A stretch of DNA of 64,000 nucleotides from Armigeres subalbatus (Eukaryota > Arthropoda > Insecta > Diptera > Culicidae), in assembly GCF_024139115.2 (NCBI RefSeq), contig NW_026943359.1, positions 31,037 through 95,036 of the forward strand, read 5' to 3'. Shown in pieces: positions 23,740 to 34,229 of this stretch. Positions within the stretch are counted from its first letter, which is position 1. Each line of letters begins with the position of its first letter. Made by a program: the position numbers and the translations under genes. The notes below the pieces were generated by a model. It had not been told where the DNA came from. It did no database searches and worked only from the letters and a program-made list of their open reading frames with translations.

Positions 23740-23962
23740 CAAAGGTCGAAAGACAAAAGGTCGAACGGACAAAGGTCGAAAGCAAAGGTCGAAAAGACAA
23801 AGGTCGAAGGACAAAACGTCGAAAGGGACAGAAGGTCGAAAGGACAAAAGGTCGAAAGGGACAAAAGGTCGAAAGGGACAAAAGGTCGAAAGGACAAAGG
23901 TCAGAAAGGGACAAAAGGTCGAAAAAGACAAAAAGTTCGAAAGGGACAAAGGTCGATCATGA
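23740..23962. repeat. 17-bp minisatellite (GGTCGAAAGGGACAAAA)
   Basis: About 13 copies of a 16-18 bp unit. The Lys/Arg/Gly-rich ORFs on plus and the Phe/Pro/Ser-rich ORFs on minus come from the repeat and are not genes. Reverse-complement copies lie at 24300-24450. Confidence 0.9.
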
Positions 23963-24299
23963 ACAAGTTGAAATTTGGAATTTTTGAAATGCATTTAACT
24001 TCAAGCAGAAATAACACTCATCTCATTAATCAAAGTTGAAGAATGAGCAATGTTCAAGAATAAGTAATTGCTATGAAACAATATTATGAATATCTAGATA
24101 TGTTCTGTTAGAGATAAAAGACGCCTGCATTAAAAATTCCCTGCGTGTGATACATCAAAATGTCGGCGTACTCCATTTGACAAATCGAAGTGACATTTAG
24201 AAAATTCAAACATCATTGTTAAAAATGTGAAAATAAAGGGCTGATTTTTTTACAGCTATGTAACTTTGGTGTGAGATTGATTCTCCGTTTCAGTTTCTT

Positions 24300-24455
24300 G
24301 TCTATTTCGACTTTTGTCGCTTTTGCCTTTTGATCTGATATCTGATTTGTATTATTTTCCCGTTCGACCTTTGTCCTTTCGACCTTTTTCCTTGACCTTT
24401 CTTTGACCTTTTGTCTTCTTTTCCTTTCGACTTTTGTCTTTCGACCTAAACCTTG
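24300..24455. repeat. Inverted copies of the 17-bp minisatellite
   Basis: Units of the form CGACCTTTGTCCTTT, the reverse complement of the 23740 array, about 0.4 kb away, so the two could pair. They abut an RTE-type fragment. Confidence 0.8.
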
Positions 24456-24457
24456 TC

Positions 24458-24600
24458 AGTTTGGTACGGCGGCGAACTCTATTCGATCGGAGCGTCCTGC
24501 GGAGTCCAAAGAACGTACGATTTCCAGCCACTATGCGTCTCCGAATTTCTTTGCTGGTATCATTTTCGGCAGTCACCAGTAAGCCCAAGTAGGGGAGAAC
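24458..24600 (-). pseudogene. RTE-type RT C-terminal fragment
   Basis: The minus strand encodes YLGLLVTAENDTSKEIRRR followed by IVAGNRTFFGLRR, the segment after the catalytic box in RTE-type RTs. The same segment occurs in the element at 27209-30333. Only about 45 codons survive, next to minisatellite sequence. Confidence 0.65.
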
Positions 24601-24811
24601 GGTCCAAAATGCACCCCTAGGGCAAAATGGCCTCACTCATAAAATCACTCATATAATCTGTTGTAGTACATTTATGAACGAATATTACCATTACAATTCA
24701 TAATTAGTTATCTCCTATTGAGCTCCATTGGAAAAATTTAGCAAAATCCGTTCATATTCACTCAAATTTAACGATTTGCTATTCTTCCACCACATCCGTA
24801 AGATTGTAGTT

Positions 24812-27208
24812 CATTTCATTTATTTAGTCTACATCTAAACAGATAACACTGAATCAACAATTTGACGCCACAATACACGGTTCGAGCCCATCTCTCCATC
24901 CTCGAATACGCCCCACGCTCAAGTCGTTCTGCACCTGGTCTGCCCATCTCGCTCGCTGCGCTCCACGCGTCTCGTACCTGCGGATCGGAAGCACACCATC
25001 TTTGCAGTGCTGTCGCTTTTCTTGCAACATCCTGCCCATCGTATTCCGGCTTTAGCTACCTTCTGGATACTGGGTCTGAGAGCTGATCTCGTTCATTCTT
25101 CGCCGCCACACACCGTCTTCTTGCACACCGCCAAAGATGGTCCTAACACCCGTCTCTCGAAACTCCAGTGCTTGCAAGTCCTCCTCGAGCATTGTCCATG
25201 TTTCATGTCAGAGAACAACCGGTTTATTAACGTCTGTACGACACATTTGGTGCGTGGCGAATCTTTTCGGCAGTTTCTTCTGGAGCCGTAGTAGGCCCGA
25301 CTTCCACAGATGATGCGCCTTCATTTCACGACTAACGTTGTTTCAGCGTGCTAAGGATCCGAGGTAGACAATTCCTCGACCACCTCGAAGGTATCCCGTC
25401 TATCGTAACACTGCTGCCCACAAGCATGTACTTTGCCTTTGACGCGTTCACCACCAGTCCAACTTTTGTTGCTTCACGTTTCAGGCGGGTGACAGTTCTA
25501 CCACCTTTGCAAATGTTCGGCCGACAATGTCCATGTCATCCCGAAACAAATAAATTGACTGGATCTGTTGAAAATCTACCCCGGCTGTTACACCGGCTCT
25601 CGCATGACACCTTCTGGCGCAATGTTGAACAACAGGCACGAAAGTCCATCACCTTGCTTAGTCCCCGGCGCGATTCTAACGAACTGGAGTGTTCGCCGAA
25701 ATCTTCACAGTTTTGCACACCATCCACCGTTGCTTGATCAGTCTGGTAGCTTCCCAGGGGCCGTTCTCGTCCATAATTTTCCATAGCTCTACGCGGTCTT
25801 ACTGTCGTATGCCGCCTTGAAATCAAGAAAGATGGTGCGTTGGACCTGGTATTCACGGCATTTTGAAGGATTTGCCGTAGTAAAGATCTGGTCCGTTCGA
25901 CGCCGTCAGCAAAAGCCGGCTTGATAATTTCCCACGAACTCATTCACAATGGTGACAGACGACGGAAGATGATCTGGGATATCACTTTGAGGCGGCTGGG
26001 ATGGTGATCGCTCGAAAGTTCTCACACTCCAGCTTGTCCTTTCTTGTAGATTAAGGCGCCCTCCCTTCCACCTCCGTGGTTCAGTTTCCCAGATTCTGAC
26101 TATCAGTTTGTGCAGGCAAGTGGCTACCCGGCATCTTGATTGAGCTCAGCTCGATACCATCCTTACCAGCTGCTTTATTGGTCTTAGCTGTTGGATGGCA
26201 TCCTTAACTTCCCTCAAGGTGGGGCTGGTTGGCTTCCATCGTCCTAATGACGTAGTCATCTCCTCCGCTGCCTTGACTTCACTGCCTGTACTCTCAGCGC
26301 CGTTCAAATGTTCCTTGTGGTCCTTCCACCTTGATCACCACAGTTCTCCGTCAGTATCATCCTTATCCACATTTCGGCTCGCGGCCGAGGCCTTTGCGGA
26401 TGCCTGAGCTTCTGATAGAATTTGCGTGTTTCTTGAGAACGCACAGCTGTTCCATCTCTCTGCACTTGCTTCTTCCAGGCGGTGTTTCTTCTCTGAAAAA
26501 GGCGGGTCGTGTCTCCGCTTCCGTCTATAACGTTCCACGTTCTGCCGGTACCTTGCTGCAGCGCGACCGCCCGCGCTGCGTCTTCTCCTCCAGAATCTCT
26601 GTCGCACTTCGTCAAACCAATCGTTCTCGACTTCGACCCATATACCCGACGTTGTTCTCCGCTGCGTCGTTAATGGCTCTTGACTGTATTCCAGCAGTCC
26701 TCAAGAGGGCCCCATCGAGCTCACCCTCTTCCGGCAACGCTGCTCGAGATGCTGCGCGTATGCGTGGCGACATCAGGTTCTTCAGTCGCTCTAGGTCGTA
26801 CCGCGGCGGTCGTCGGTACCGAACTGTTGATGACGGATAGTTTTGAGCACATTTTAACCATCACCAGATAGTGGTCAGAGTCGATGTTAGCGCCACGATA
26901 TGTCCTGACGTCGATAATGTCGGAGGTGCCGTCCATCAATCAGAACGTGGTCGATTTGTGATTCTGTCTAGTGGTGATCTCCAGGTGTACCGATACGAGC
27001 TGTTGGAAGTAGGTGCTGCGAATGGCCTATTCTTGGAGCGGCGAAATCATTAGTCGTGGCGTTTTCGTTCGTCAGCCGGTGAGCGCTGAACTTTCAATAG
27101 TCGGTCTAAGCTCCTCCTCTTGGCCAACCTGAGCGTTCAAATCTCCTATGATGATTTTGACGTCGTGGCTTGGGCAGCTGTCGTAATCACGTTCCAGCTG
27201 CGCGTAGA
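24812..27208 (-). mobile_element. RTE-type element A (host copy), 3' portion
   Basis: Read on minus, the element starts at about 30590, is interrupted at 30333-27209 by element B, resumes at 27208 and ends near 24812 with an AATAAATGAAATGAA tail. Recognisable parts are endonuclease (FYAQLERDYDSCPSHDVKIII across 27208-27150, and TYRGANIDSDHYLVMVK near 26890), and an RT C-terminus at 24854-25039 with RYETRGAQRARWADQVQNDL and RIRGWRDGLE. Many stops and frameshifts. Confidence 0.75.
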
Positions 27209-30200
27209 TTTATTTTATTTTATTTATTCAGACTAAGGCCGAAGTGGCCTGTGCGGTATGTAAGAGTCTTCTCCATTCGGCTCGGTCCATGGCAACACGT
27301 CGCCAAACGCAGTCTACGGAGGACCGCAAGTCATCTTCCACCTGATCGATCCACCTTGCCGCTGCGCACCTCGCCTTCTTGCCCGTCGGATCGTTGTCGA
27401 AACCATTTCACCGGTATTGTCCGACATTCTGGCTACGTGCCCGGCCCACCGCGTCTTCCGATTTTCGCGGTGTGAACGATGGATGGTTCTCCCAACAGCT
27501 GATGCAACTCGTGGTTCATTCTCTCCTCCATGCCTCCGCCATCTGCACCCACCATAGATGGTACGCAGCACTTTCCTTTCGAAACTCCGAGTGCGCGTTG
27601 GTCCTCCACGAGCATCGTCCAGGTTTGTCCGTAGAGGATCCGGTCTAATGAGCGTTTTGTAGATGGTCAGTTTAGCGGCGGCGAACTCTATTCGATCGGA
27701 GCGTCTCGGAGTCAAAGTATGCGATTTCCAGCCACTATCGCCTCGAATTTCTCTGCTGTATCTTTTCGCAGTCACCAGTGAGCCCAAACAATTTCTTCTA
27801 CCACCTCGATTTCATCACCACCGATGCCACTCGCGGTGGGTGGCTCATGTCTTCTCTTGAACCTCTTCCTATCATGTACTTCGTCTTCGACGTGTTGATG
27901 ACTAGTCCGATCGCAGCTTCCTCTTCAGTCTGATGTAGGCTTCTCCATCTTCTCAAAGTTACGTGCCATAATATCTATGTCGTCGCGAAGCCAAATAGCT
28001 GGACGGACTTATTGAAATTGTACCCACTCGTGTTAATCCCTGCTCTTCGTATTACCCTTCCAAAGCGATGTTGAATAGCAGACACGAAAGACCATCACCT
28101 TGCCGTAACCTCTGCGGGTTTCAAGGACTCAAGTGCCCTGAAACTCGAACTACGCACATCACCCGATCCATCGTCGCTTTGATCAACCGTGTCAGTTTAT
28201 CCGGAAATCCGTTTCGTGCATTAGCTGCCATAGCTGGTCCCGATCGATTGTATCATATGCGGCTTTGAAGTCGATGAATAGATGATGTGTGGGCACGTTG
28301 TATTCGCGGCACTTCTCTGCAATTGCTGGCAATGGCGAACACCTGGTCCGTGGTGAGCGTTCGCCCATAAAACCTGGTACTGCCCGAACTCCCTTGCAAT
28401 TGGTGCTAGTCGACGGCATAAAATTTGGGAGAGTACCTTGTAGGCGGCGTTCAGCATTGGATTGCGCGGTAGTTGCTACAATCCAGCTTATCGCCCTTTT
28501 GTAGATGGGACACACGACACCTTCCATCCACTCCTGCGCAAAACTTCCTCCTCCCAAATCTTGGTAATGACCCAGTGCAGCGCCTCAGTGCCTCACCACC
28601 GTGTTTTAAGCTCTCCTGGTAGTTGGTCAACCCCAGGGCTTTGTTGTTCTTCAGCCGGCCAATCTCCTCCTGGATTTCCTGGAGATCCGGGCGACAGAAT
28701 TATGTCTGCGCGTTCTCCCGGTCCATCCATACCGCCATCTTCGTCTGCCACATCGCCATTCAGGTGCTCTTCGAGTGCTGCTGCCACCTTTCGCTCGTTC
28801 GTAAGAAGGTTCCCTTTATGTCCTTGCACTATCAGGCTGTGGCACGTGGCCCTTACGTGAACGGTTCAACTTCCATGAACTTTCGTGTGTTATTAGTGCG
28901 TACGCGTCCGTCTCTTCACGGTCTCGATCTTCCTGCTGACGCTTTTCCTCCGGAAAATCGAGTTTTGTCTGTTCCGCGCCTGTTTCGTAGCCTCTTCGCC
29001 CTCGTGCGGTGTTGCACAGCCCATGCTGCATTCTTCTCTTCTACTAACTGCTCACATTCGCCGTCATACCAGTCGTTTCCCGATCCGGGGCACCGTGAAG
29101 TGCAGCGGTTGCGGTGCTACCAATGCGGATCGAATATCTCTCAGCCATCTTCAAGAGACGCTGCGCCGCTGCTCTTCCGTTGGAAGTGCACTTCCAGCTG
29201 CTGCGCGTATTCTTGGGCTAGTCACTCTTGTAGCCGCCAATATTAGCCGCGGCGTCCGACTTCGACGCGTGTTGTACACCGTCGAGAGTTTTGAGCGCAG
29301 GCAAACTGCAACGAGGTAGTGGTCGGTTCAATATTCGCACTGCGGGTGCGGACGTTCGTGATGTCGGAGAAGAATTTACCGTCGATTAGAACGTGGTCAA
29401 TTCGGTTTTCCGTTTCTTGGTTAGATATTTTTGCGGGAAAGAAGGTGCTTCGGACTACCATTCCGCGGGAGGCTGGGAAGTTTATGCATCGTTGGCCGTT
29501 GTCATTCGATACGGTGTGAGACTATCCGGTCCGATGACCGGTCTATACATTTCCTCCCTTCCTGCGCGTTCATGTCCGATGACGATTTGACGTCCGCAGT
29601 GGGCATCCATCGTATGTCTGCTCCAGCTGTGCGTAGAACGCTTCTTTCTCGTCGTCGGGTCTCCCTTCGTGTGGGCAGTGCACGTTGATGATGCTATAGT
29701 TGAAGAAACGGCCTTTAATCCTCAGCTTGTCCATCCTTGCGTTGATTGGCTGCCACCCAATCATACGTTGGCGCATCTTTCCCAGCACTATGAAGCCGGT
29801 TCCCAGCTCGTTGGTGGTGCCACAGCTTTGTAGAAGGTAGCCGCCTGTCTTTTCCACACTTTCTGTCCTGTCCAGCACTCTCCTGCAGCGCAACGTCGAA
29901 GTTGCGGGGATGAATTCATCGTGAATCATCCTGTCGCAACCTGCGAAACCTAGCGACTTGCAGTTCCATGTTCCAAGCTTCCAATCGTGATCCTTTATTC
30001 GTCGCCAGGTCTTTGCCGATTATATCGAGTCGCATTATCTCTTTATTGTTCGTAATTATTGGTTTTCCAGGCGGCTTATTGGGCCTGCGTAACCTCCTGT
30101 CTCGCCGGAGGCCCGTCGTGTCAGGGCTGTTTAGCGTCCACCTGACACGGACTTGGGCTAGTGCGCTTTAGGCGGCACACGGTCGCTTTGCGGAGCCTCT

Positions 30201-30333
30201 TGCGGATACATGCAGCTTTTATGGGGTTTAACGGGCCCACTGTCAAACCCCACCACATCAGGCAGGCGCCACAACTCAGATGGCCTGGGGAGGGATCGTC
30301 AGCCCTTGGACAAAGTCCCTGCTGCCCCCAGAA
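27209..30333 (-). mobile_element. RTE-type element B, near full length, inserted into element A
   Basis: 3125 bp bounded by TGCGCGTAGA at 27199-27208 and 30334-30343, a 10-bp target-site duplication. On minus it begins with a GC-rich untranslated region, then endonuclease, RT and a short 3' UTR ending in AATAAAATAAAATAAA. A short tandem tail and the absence of a separate ORF1 fit the RTE clade. The insertion lies in the endonuclease codons of element A. Confidence 0.85.
27236..29940 (-). pseudogene. RTE-type endonuclease-RT polyprotein, broken
   Basis: The endonuclease is seen at 29570-29929 (GTGFIVLGKMRQRMIGW, INARMDKLRIKGRFFNYSII, NVHCPHEGRPDDEKEAFY) and 29243-29461 (MVVRSTFFP, RIDHVLIDGKFFSDITNVR). 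RT blocks follow: PIYKRAISW near 28510, LFIDFKAAYDTIDRDQLWQL near 28250, a catalytic box changed by a one-base deletion to RDDIDIMARNFEKME near 27975, and VINTSKTKYM near 27900. The C-terminal FERKVLRTIYG and RWAGHVARM are at about 27560 and 27430. It lacks RNase H. No continuous frame remains. Confidence 0.8.
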
Positions 30334-30590
30334 TGCGCGTAGAATGCGTACTTATCATCATCAGTGCTCCCGGAGTGTGGGCTATGGACGTTGATTATGC
30401 TGAAGTTGAAGAGGCGACCTTAACCTGCACATTCTTTCATTGATCGGCCACCGACGATCACACGCCGATATATCGCCCATCACTATGAACTGTTCCCCAG
30501 CTCGTGTGTGTTACCGCAGCTCTGGTAGATGGTATGATTACACTAAACGTTCGCACCATTGATCCCTTCAGACAAACACTCCTGCAGCTT
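30334..30590 (-). mobile_element. RTE-type element A (host copy), 5' portion
   Basis: Continuation of element A beyond the nested element B. Minus-strand codons match the endonuclease segment before FYAQLE: FNFSIINVHSPHSGS-like words and a GVCLKGSMVRTFSVIIPSTRAAV-type region, with frameshifts. Its upstream boundary is not visible. Confidence 0.6.
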
Positions 30591-30599
30591 GCGATGCCT

Positions 30600-31860
30600 A
30601 TGATAATATCCAAAAAACTTGTTTCAATGGCGCTTTAAAACTGTTTTCAAAGCCAAAGCATTGAATTCACGAAAACCTATAAATATGAGTACCGCATCAT
30701 TCTTGCATCATTCCATTACCACGTTCTGATTGGTGCAGACGTCAACGAATGAGCTCCACTAGGTCTGCTAAGAAGGCATAAAATAGCGCGGCGAATTTTT
30801 CCTCTCAATCTGACCGAAACAGGCAAAGCAATAACAGCAGCGCATCGTCGGAATTTTGAACGGTTGCATCATCGTTTCAGCCACGCATTCGCAAACCTAA
30901 GCCTTTTAATGAGCAAGGCAGAATCGTAAGCATTCTCAGGTCAGCATCATCGGCATTTTCAGCCCGTCATTGTCGAGAAGCCAACAGTAAGCGCGGCACG
31001 GCGGTGTGTGACGATAGAGTGTTTTCTCGGCCGATGGCAGCAGCGGTTAAGCGTTTGGTATTCCTGTAGACATCGATTCATAATGTTTTAACAATCATCC
31101 ACTCAGTTGAACTCAAGAGGAAATTTACATCTAGCATTGTGAATGGATCTTTTAGAACCACGAATATACGTACTAAGATTTTTCGCAATAGAATCATTTT
31201 GAAAATGTAGTACAATCAACTAATTAGAGAGCGTTTGCGTGACAATTTTATTAATTCTCGTTCATGGCAATGAATTGTTACAAAATTCTGTCTTCGTCGC
31301 TCACGGCAAAAGAAAAAGCGTTTCTTATTCTAAGATTTCAACGAAAATTTTTGAAGTTTCTCCATTAGAATTCCAAAAATCATAAGGGTTGTGTACAAGA
31401 CACGACCGCCCGACGTAAACTACGTGAAACAGTTTGGTGAAATGAAGAATCTACTGCCATTATCCATGAGTATTACAAAGGAACTAATATATTTATGTAA
31501 TTAAAACAAATTTATTGAATTCTCGATTTTGTTAGTTTAAATTCAATTCATTGTTCTTTTCGAATTTTTCGAAAATATTGTAAATGAGCTTAACTAAACT
31601 TGGGTATTTCTAAATACAATTTATCAGGTTTAATTGCACTTTTACTTATTTAACCAATAAAACTTTAGAATGGGATAACTACCGTCAAATCACTGAAGAC
31701 GCTAACATGTTTTTGCAAAGACCACGCGTCAAAGCGCACTCGTGATTTCGCTACTGACGGCATCATTTCGATTGAACTGTCTCCATCTCCATCTTTCGAT
31801 TGATTGTTAATAATCCGTCTATCACAAGCTGCAACAAAATCAAATAAGATCTTGAGAAAA
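30600..31860. other. Non-coding interval with one TATA-like core-promoter candidate
   Basis: No ORF. GGCATAAAATAGCGCGG at 30774-30790 is followed about 30 nt later by TCAATCTG and CAGGCAAAGCAATAACAGCAG. It could be a TATA/initiator pair but nothing downstream supports a gene. Confidence 0.3.
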
Positions 31861-32022
31861 TTTCACCTGGCTGCCACTGATGCCATCCATACGAATTCAT
31901 ATTTGTAGCTCTCCTCTGGGCGCACTCGTGATTCTGCTACGGACGGCAACATTATGGCGTCGCCAAGGTTAATTTGCTCTTTGAACAATATTCGCCTCAC
32001 CTCTTCCTTTGCATAGGATGGT

Positions 32023-32038
32023 GGCCCTGAGAAAAACC
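32023..32038 (-). terminator. Histone-mRNA-type 3' stem-loop
   Basis: Minus strand GGTTTTTCTCAGGGCC: six-base-pair stem (three G-U pairs), four-base loop TCTC, fitting the pattern GGYYYTTYTNARRRCC used by replication-dependent histone mRNAs. A purine-rich AAAGGAAGAGGTGAGG follows 10-25 nt downstream (31996-32012), where the U7 snRNA target usually sits. The presumed initiator is only about 70 nt upstream and there is no histone ORF. Confidence 0.65.
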
Positions 32039-32040
32039 GA

Positions 32041-32330
32041 TTGATTCGTTCAGCAACACTGGGACCGCCGCCCGCAACATTTCTAATGAAATGCCACCGC
32101 ACGCGGGGAGAGCAGCTTTCTTATCATCAATAAAGATGGCTCATTAGTCCCGCCTCTTTGTTGTCCGGTATGGCTGCAAATTTTTGTAGCCGTCAAACAC
32201 TCTCCAGAGGGGCGTGGCTACAGGTTCAACTTTATTGATTACAAGAAAGCAGCTCCTCCCGCGCGCGCGAGTCATTTCGTTAGAGATGTCGCGGAGAGCG
32301 ACCGTGGTACCACCTTCGGCATCGGCGGAG
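32041..32330. promoter_or_regulatory. Divergent promoter-like inverted pair 1
   Basis: Two arms of about 115 bp (32041-32155 read on minus, 32210-32330 read on plus) are alignable head to head across a ~55-bp centre. Each has in order an AGAGG(C/G)G box, CTTTATTGAT, AAGAAAGC(T/A)GCTC, a CCCGCG run, CATTTC(A/G)TTAG and TGTYGCGG. The centre holds ATTTGCA (minus, 32176-32182), like an octamer site. The minus arm leads into the stem-loop at 32023. Confidence 0.6.
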
Positions 32331-32433
32331 CTCCTACCGGAAATTTTATTCGGCGATGGTGTGGATCGCGTGGTCGTCATCATTAACATTAGCAGCGCTC
32401 AGATTAAATTTTCCTGTATTGAAGTAGAGATGA

Positions 32434-32594
32434 GGCTTTGGCAGGTTTTGTTCTATTATTGTCGGCGGGTTTTGTTGAAATTTTATGAAATTTGGCCACA
32501 ATATTCTTTGATATGCAAAGAATGTTTAGGCCAAATTGAGCATAATTAGTTACAGAAACCACCTGCAAAAAATAGAACAAAACCTGCCAAAGCC
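32434..32594. mobile_element. 161-bp MITE with perfect 24-bp TIRs
   Basis: Left end GGCTTTGGCAGGTTTTGTTC.. and right end are exact reverse complements over 24 bp. The interior has a second inverted segment around ATTTGGCC / GGCCAAAT. No target-site duplication is obvious. Confidence 0.85.
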
Positions 32595-32599
32595 AATAT

Positions 32600-33129
32600 T
32601 CCCTACTTGGCTACCATCAATGAAAGTAGCTCTCAAGTCACAACTAGGCGAGATGAATTTGATCAAAGTAAAACTTAATTGCTTGGTGATGGCAATTGTT
32701 TTCCGTCGGTAGTAGAATCACGAGATCCGATTCAGAGAAAGACTTATGATTTTAGCAGATAGTCATCCATGCGAATACATTTTTGCAGCTTCTCCGTTTG
32801 ACACGCGCTCGTGATTCTACATACATACAGAAAACATCGTGATTCAACTCATTCATGAGTTTTAGGTGCTGAGTTGGGCTTGATTTGAATCGTCCATGAG
32901 TTTTTGCCCAACAGACCAAACCACAGGCGTTATCACTGGAACCGCGCTGGTCCGTTCTCCGTGACTCCAGAATGAAAATGACGCGCGCACGCGAAACATG
33001 GGCTTTTTATACACAGGAAAACGAAGCAGTGGATCAAAAGGCCCGTACCTTACTGCAATCTGATGTCCGTGTTGAGGATTTATGAACGGAATTGAATTTT
33101 CACCCGGTTTGAAAAACTCAAAGGTGCAG
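32600..33129. other. Interval with partial TATA-containing repeat
   Basis: 32975-33090 repeats part of the 16.7/18.0-kb element: GCGCGCACGCGAAAC, TTTTTATACACAGG, GGCCCGTACCTTACTGCA and TCTGATGTCCGTGTTGAG. The rest has no recognised content. Confidence 0.5.
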
Positions 33130-33690
33130 CCAATCGGTTGTACGCAAAGGTGGCTAGGACTACGTAGCTATTAGAAATTGATGGTATTTGCCATAATAAT
33201 TTGTGTCGTTTTATTTACATTGAGCAAACTGCTCGGTGGCCAACTGAATCAAGAAGTCGAATAGTTGTTCCCAGTTGGATGGACTTTGAGTCTCTAACCG
33301 CGGAATTAACATGACTCATTGGCCGCTGAATCCACTCGACAGGCTTTCAGTCAGGACATCCAATCCTTACTTTGCCACGTACGCTTACATCGCGGCGAAA
33401 ACCAAACGTTGCAAATAAATACATTTGCGTTTGGTTTCACGCCACTTCGATTCTGCTTATTTCTCCTTTATTTCGGCCATTTTGAGGATGATGTCCTCCA
33501 AAAAGGTCTTTATACAAAAGAAGGTTGATTCGACAATCCGATATGAACTTTCTTCAAAGTGCAAAACTCAATCGTAACTAGCAAGTTTGATAGCGCGGCA
33601 GAGGGAGATGATGCAATTAATTTGAACGGATGGAAACACTAACAAATAAGCTACCACGCCAAACCCGATGCCGCCGAAACAATCCATTTT
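33130..33690 (-). repeat. Dispersed repeat shared with 19521-20085
   Basis: An inverted copy of the block described at 19521. It sits immediately downstream (on minus) of the stem-loop at 33722, the same relation as in the other copy. Confidence 0.7.
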
Positions 33691-33721
33691 CGCAATTAAC
33701 TCTTTCTTTCTACAAAATGCT

Positions 33722-33737
33722 GGTCCTGAGAAGAACC
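33722..33737 (-). terminator. Histone-mRNA-type 3' stem-loop, canonical
   Basis: Minus strand GGTTCTTCTCAGGACC: a 6-bp stem with a TCTC loop, an exact fit to the replication-dependent histone stem-loop pattern. TAGAAAGAAAGAG (33700-33712) follows about 10 nt downstream as a histone-downstream-element-like purine tract. Upstream, about 240 nt of non-coding sequence separates it from a TATA/initiator-like region near 33965. No histone reading frame is present. Confidence 0.75.
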
Positions 33738-33949
33738 AATTTTCTTTTCCCAATGCGTCTTTCCAATAACTAACTGCATCCAACGCTTGTCAGCATCTTG
33801 CGTTGGAATTGCCGACCGCCACTTGATGATTTTCGCTAAGCCTCCACCATTTGGAATAAATTTTCAGCATTGTCACTGCTATCCACGCCTTCATGCTTTG
33901 TGTCCGCTCCACGCATCAAATTTTGTCGAACCGCTCATTCGCTCTATCG

Positions 33950-34145
33950 GGAATCCGATCAAAATAGCTGCGCGCCGAAAGCAGCTTTGTTTCAATAAAT
34001 TAAGCCCGTTAACCCCGCCCTTTGATCTCTATGGTTGTAAATATAATGTCACTCTAACGATTAATGAAGGGCGGGCTAATGACTCATTATAGATATAAGA
34101 AGCTGCTCTCGGCGCGCGAGCCATTTTGATCGGATTTCCAACAAC
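33950..34145. promoter_or_regulatory. Divergent promoter-like inverted pair 2
   Basis: The plus arm has GGGCGGGCTAATGACTCATT, TATAAGAAG (34095-34103), GCTGCTCTCGGCGCGCGAGC and CCATTTTGATCGG. The TATA-like box lies about 30 bp before the CATT initiator-like word, the usual core-promoter spacing. The minus arm mirrors it (GGGCGGGGTTAACGG, TTTATTGAAACAAAGCTGC, GGCGCGCAGCTATTTTGATC) and leads to the stem-loop at 33722. The plus arm decays within 60 nt. Confidence 0.6.
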
Positions 34146-34229
34146 GGACCGTTCGCAGAACGACAAATTCTAAAAATCCTATGAAATTTTCTCGCAAGAT
34201 TCTGAATTTGGTTATGATATGTTGGTTAT

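Noticed and set aside
23634..24039. Lys/Arg-rich ORFs resembling a basic protein
   Set aside because: Translation of a 17-bp minisatellite. All frames give simple repeats.
24860..24890. tRNA B-box-like GGTTCGAGCCC
   Set aside because: Lies in RTE-type coding sequence; no A-box or cloverleaf around it.
26331..26840. Plus-strand ORF of 169 codons
   Set aside because: Antisense shadow of an RTE-type element read on minus.
30170..30333. HDV-like self-cleaving ribozyme at the RTE element B 5' end
   Set aside because: Known for some non-LTR elements, but I could not build the nested double pseudoknot by hand; only simple hairpins fit. A covariance search would decide.
31863..32102. 79-codon minus ORF across the stem-loop unit
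   Set aside because: Runs through the histone-type stem-loop; not conserved in the other copies.
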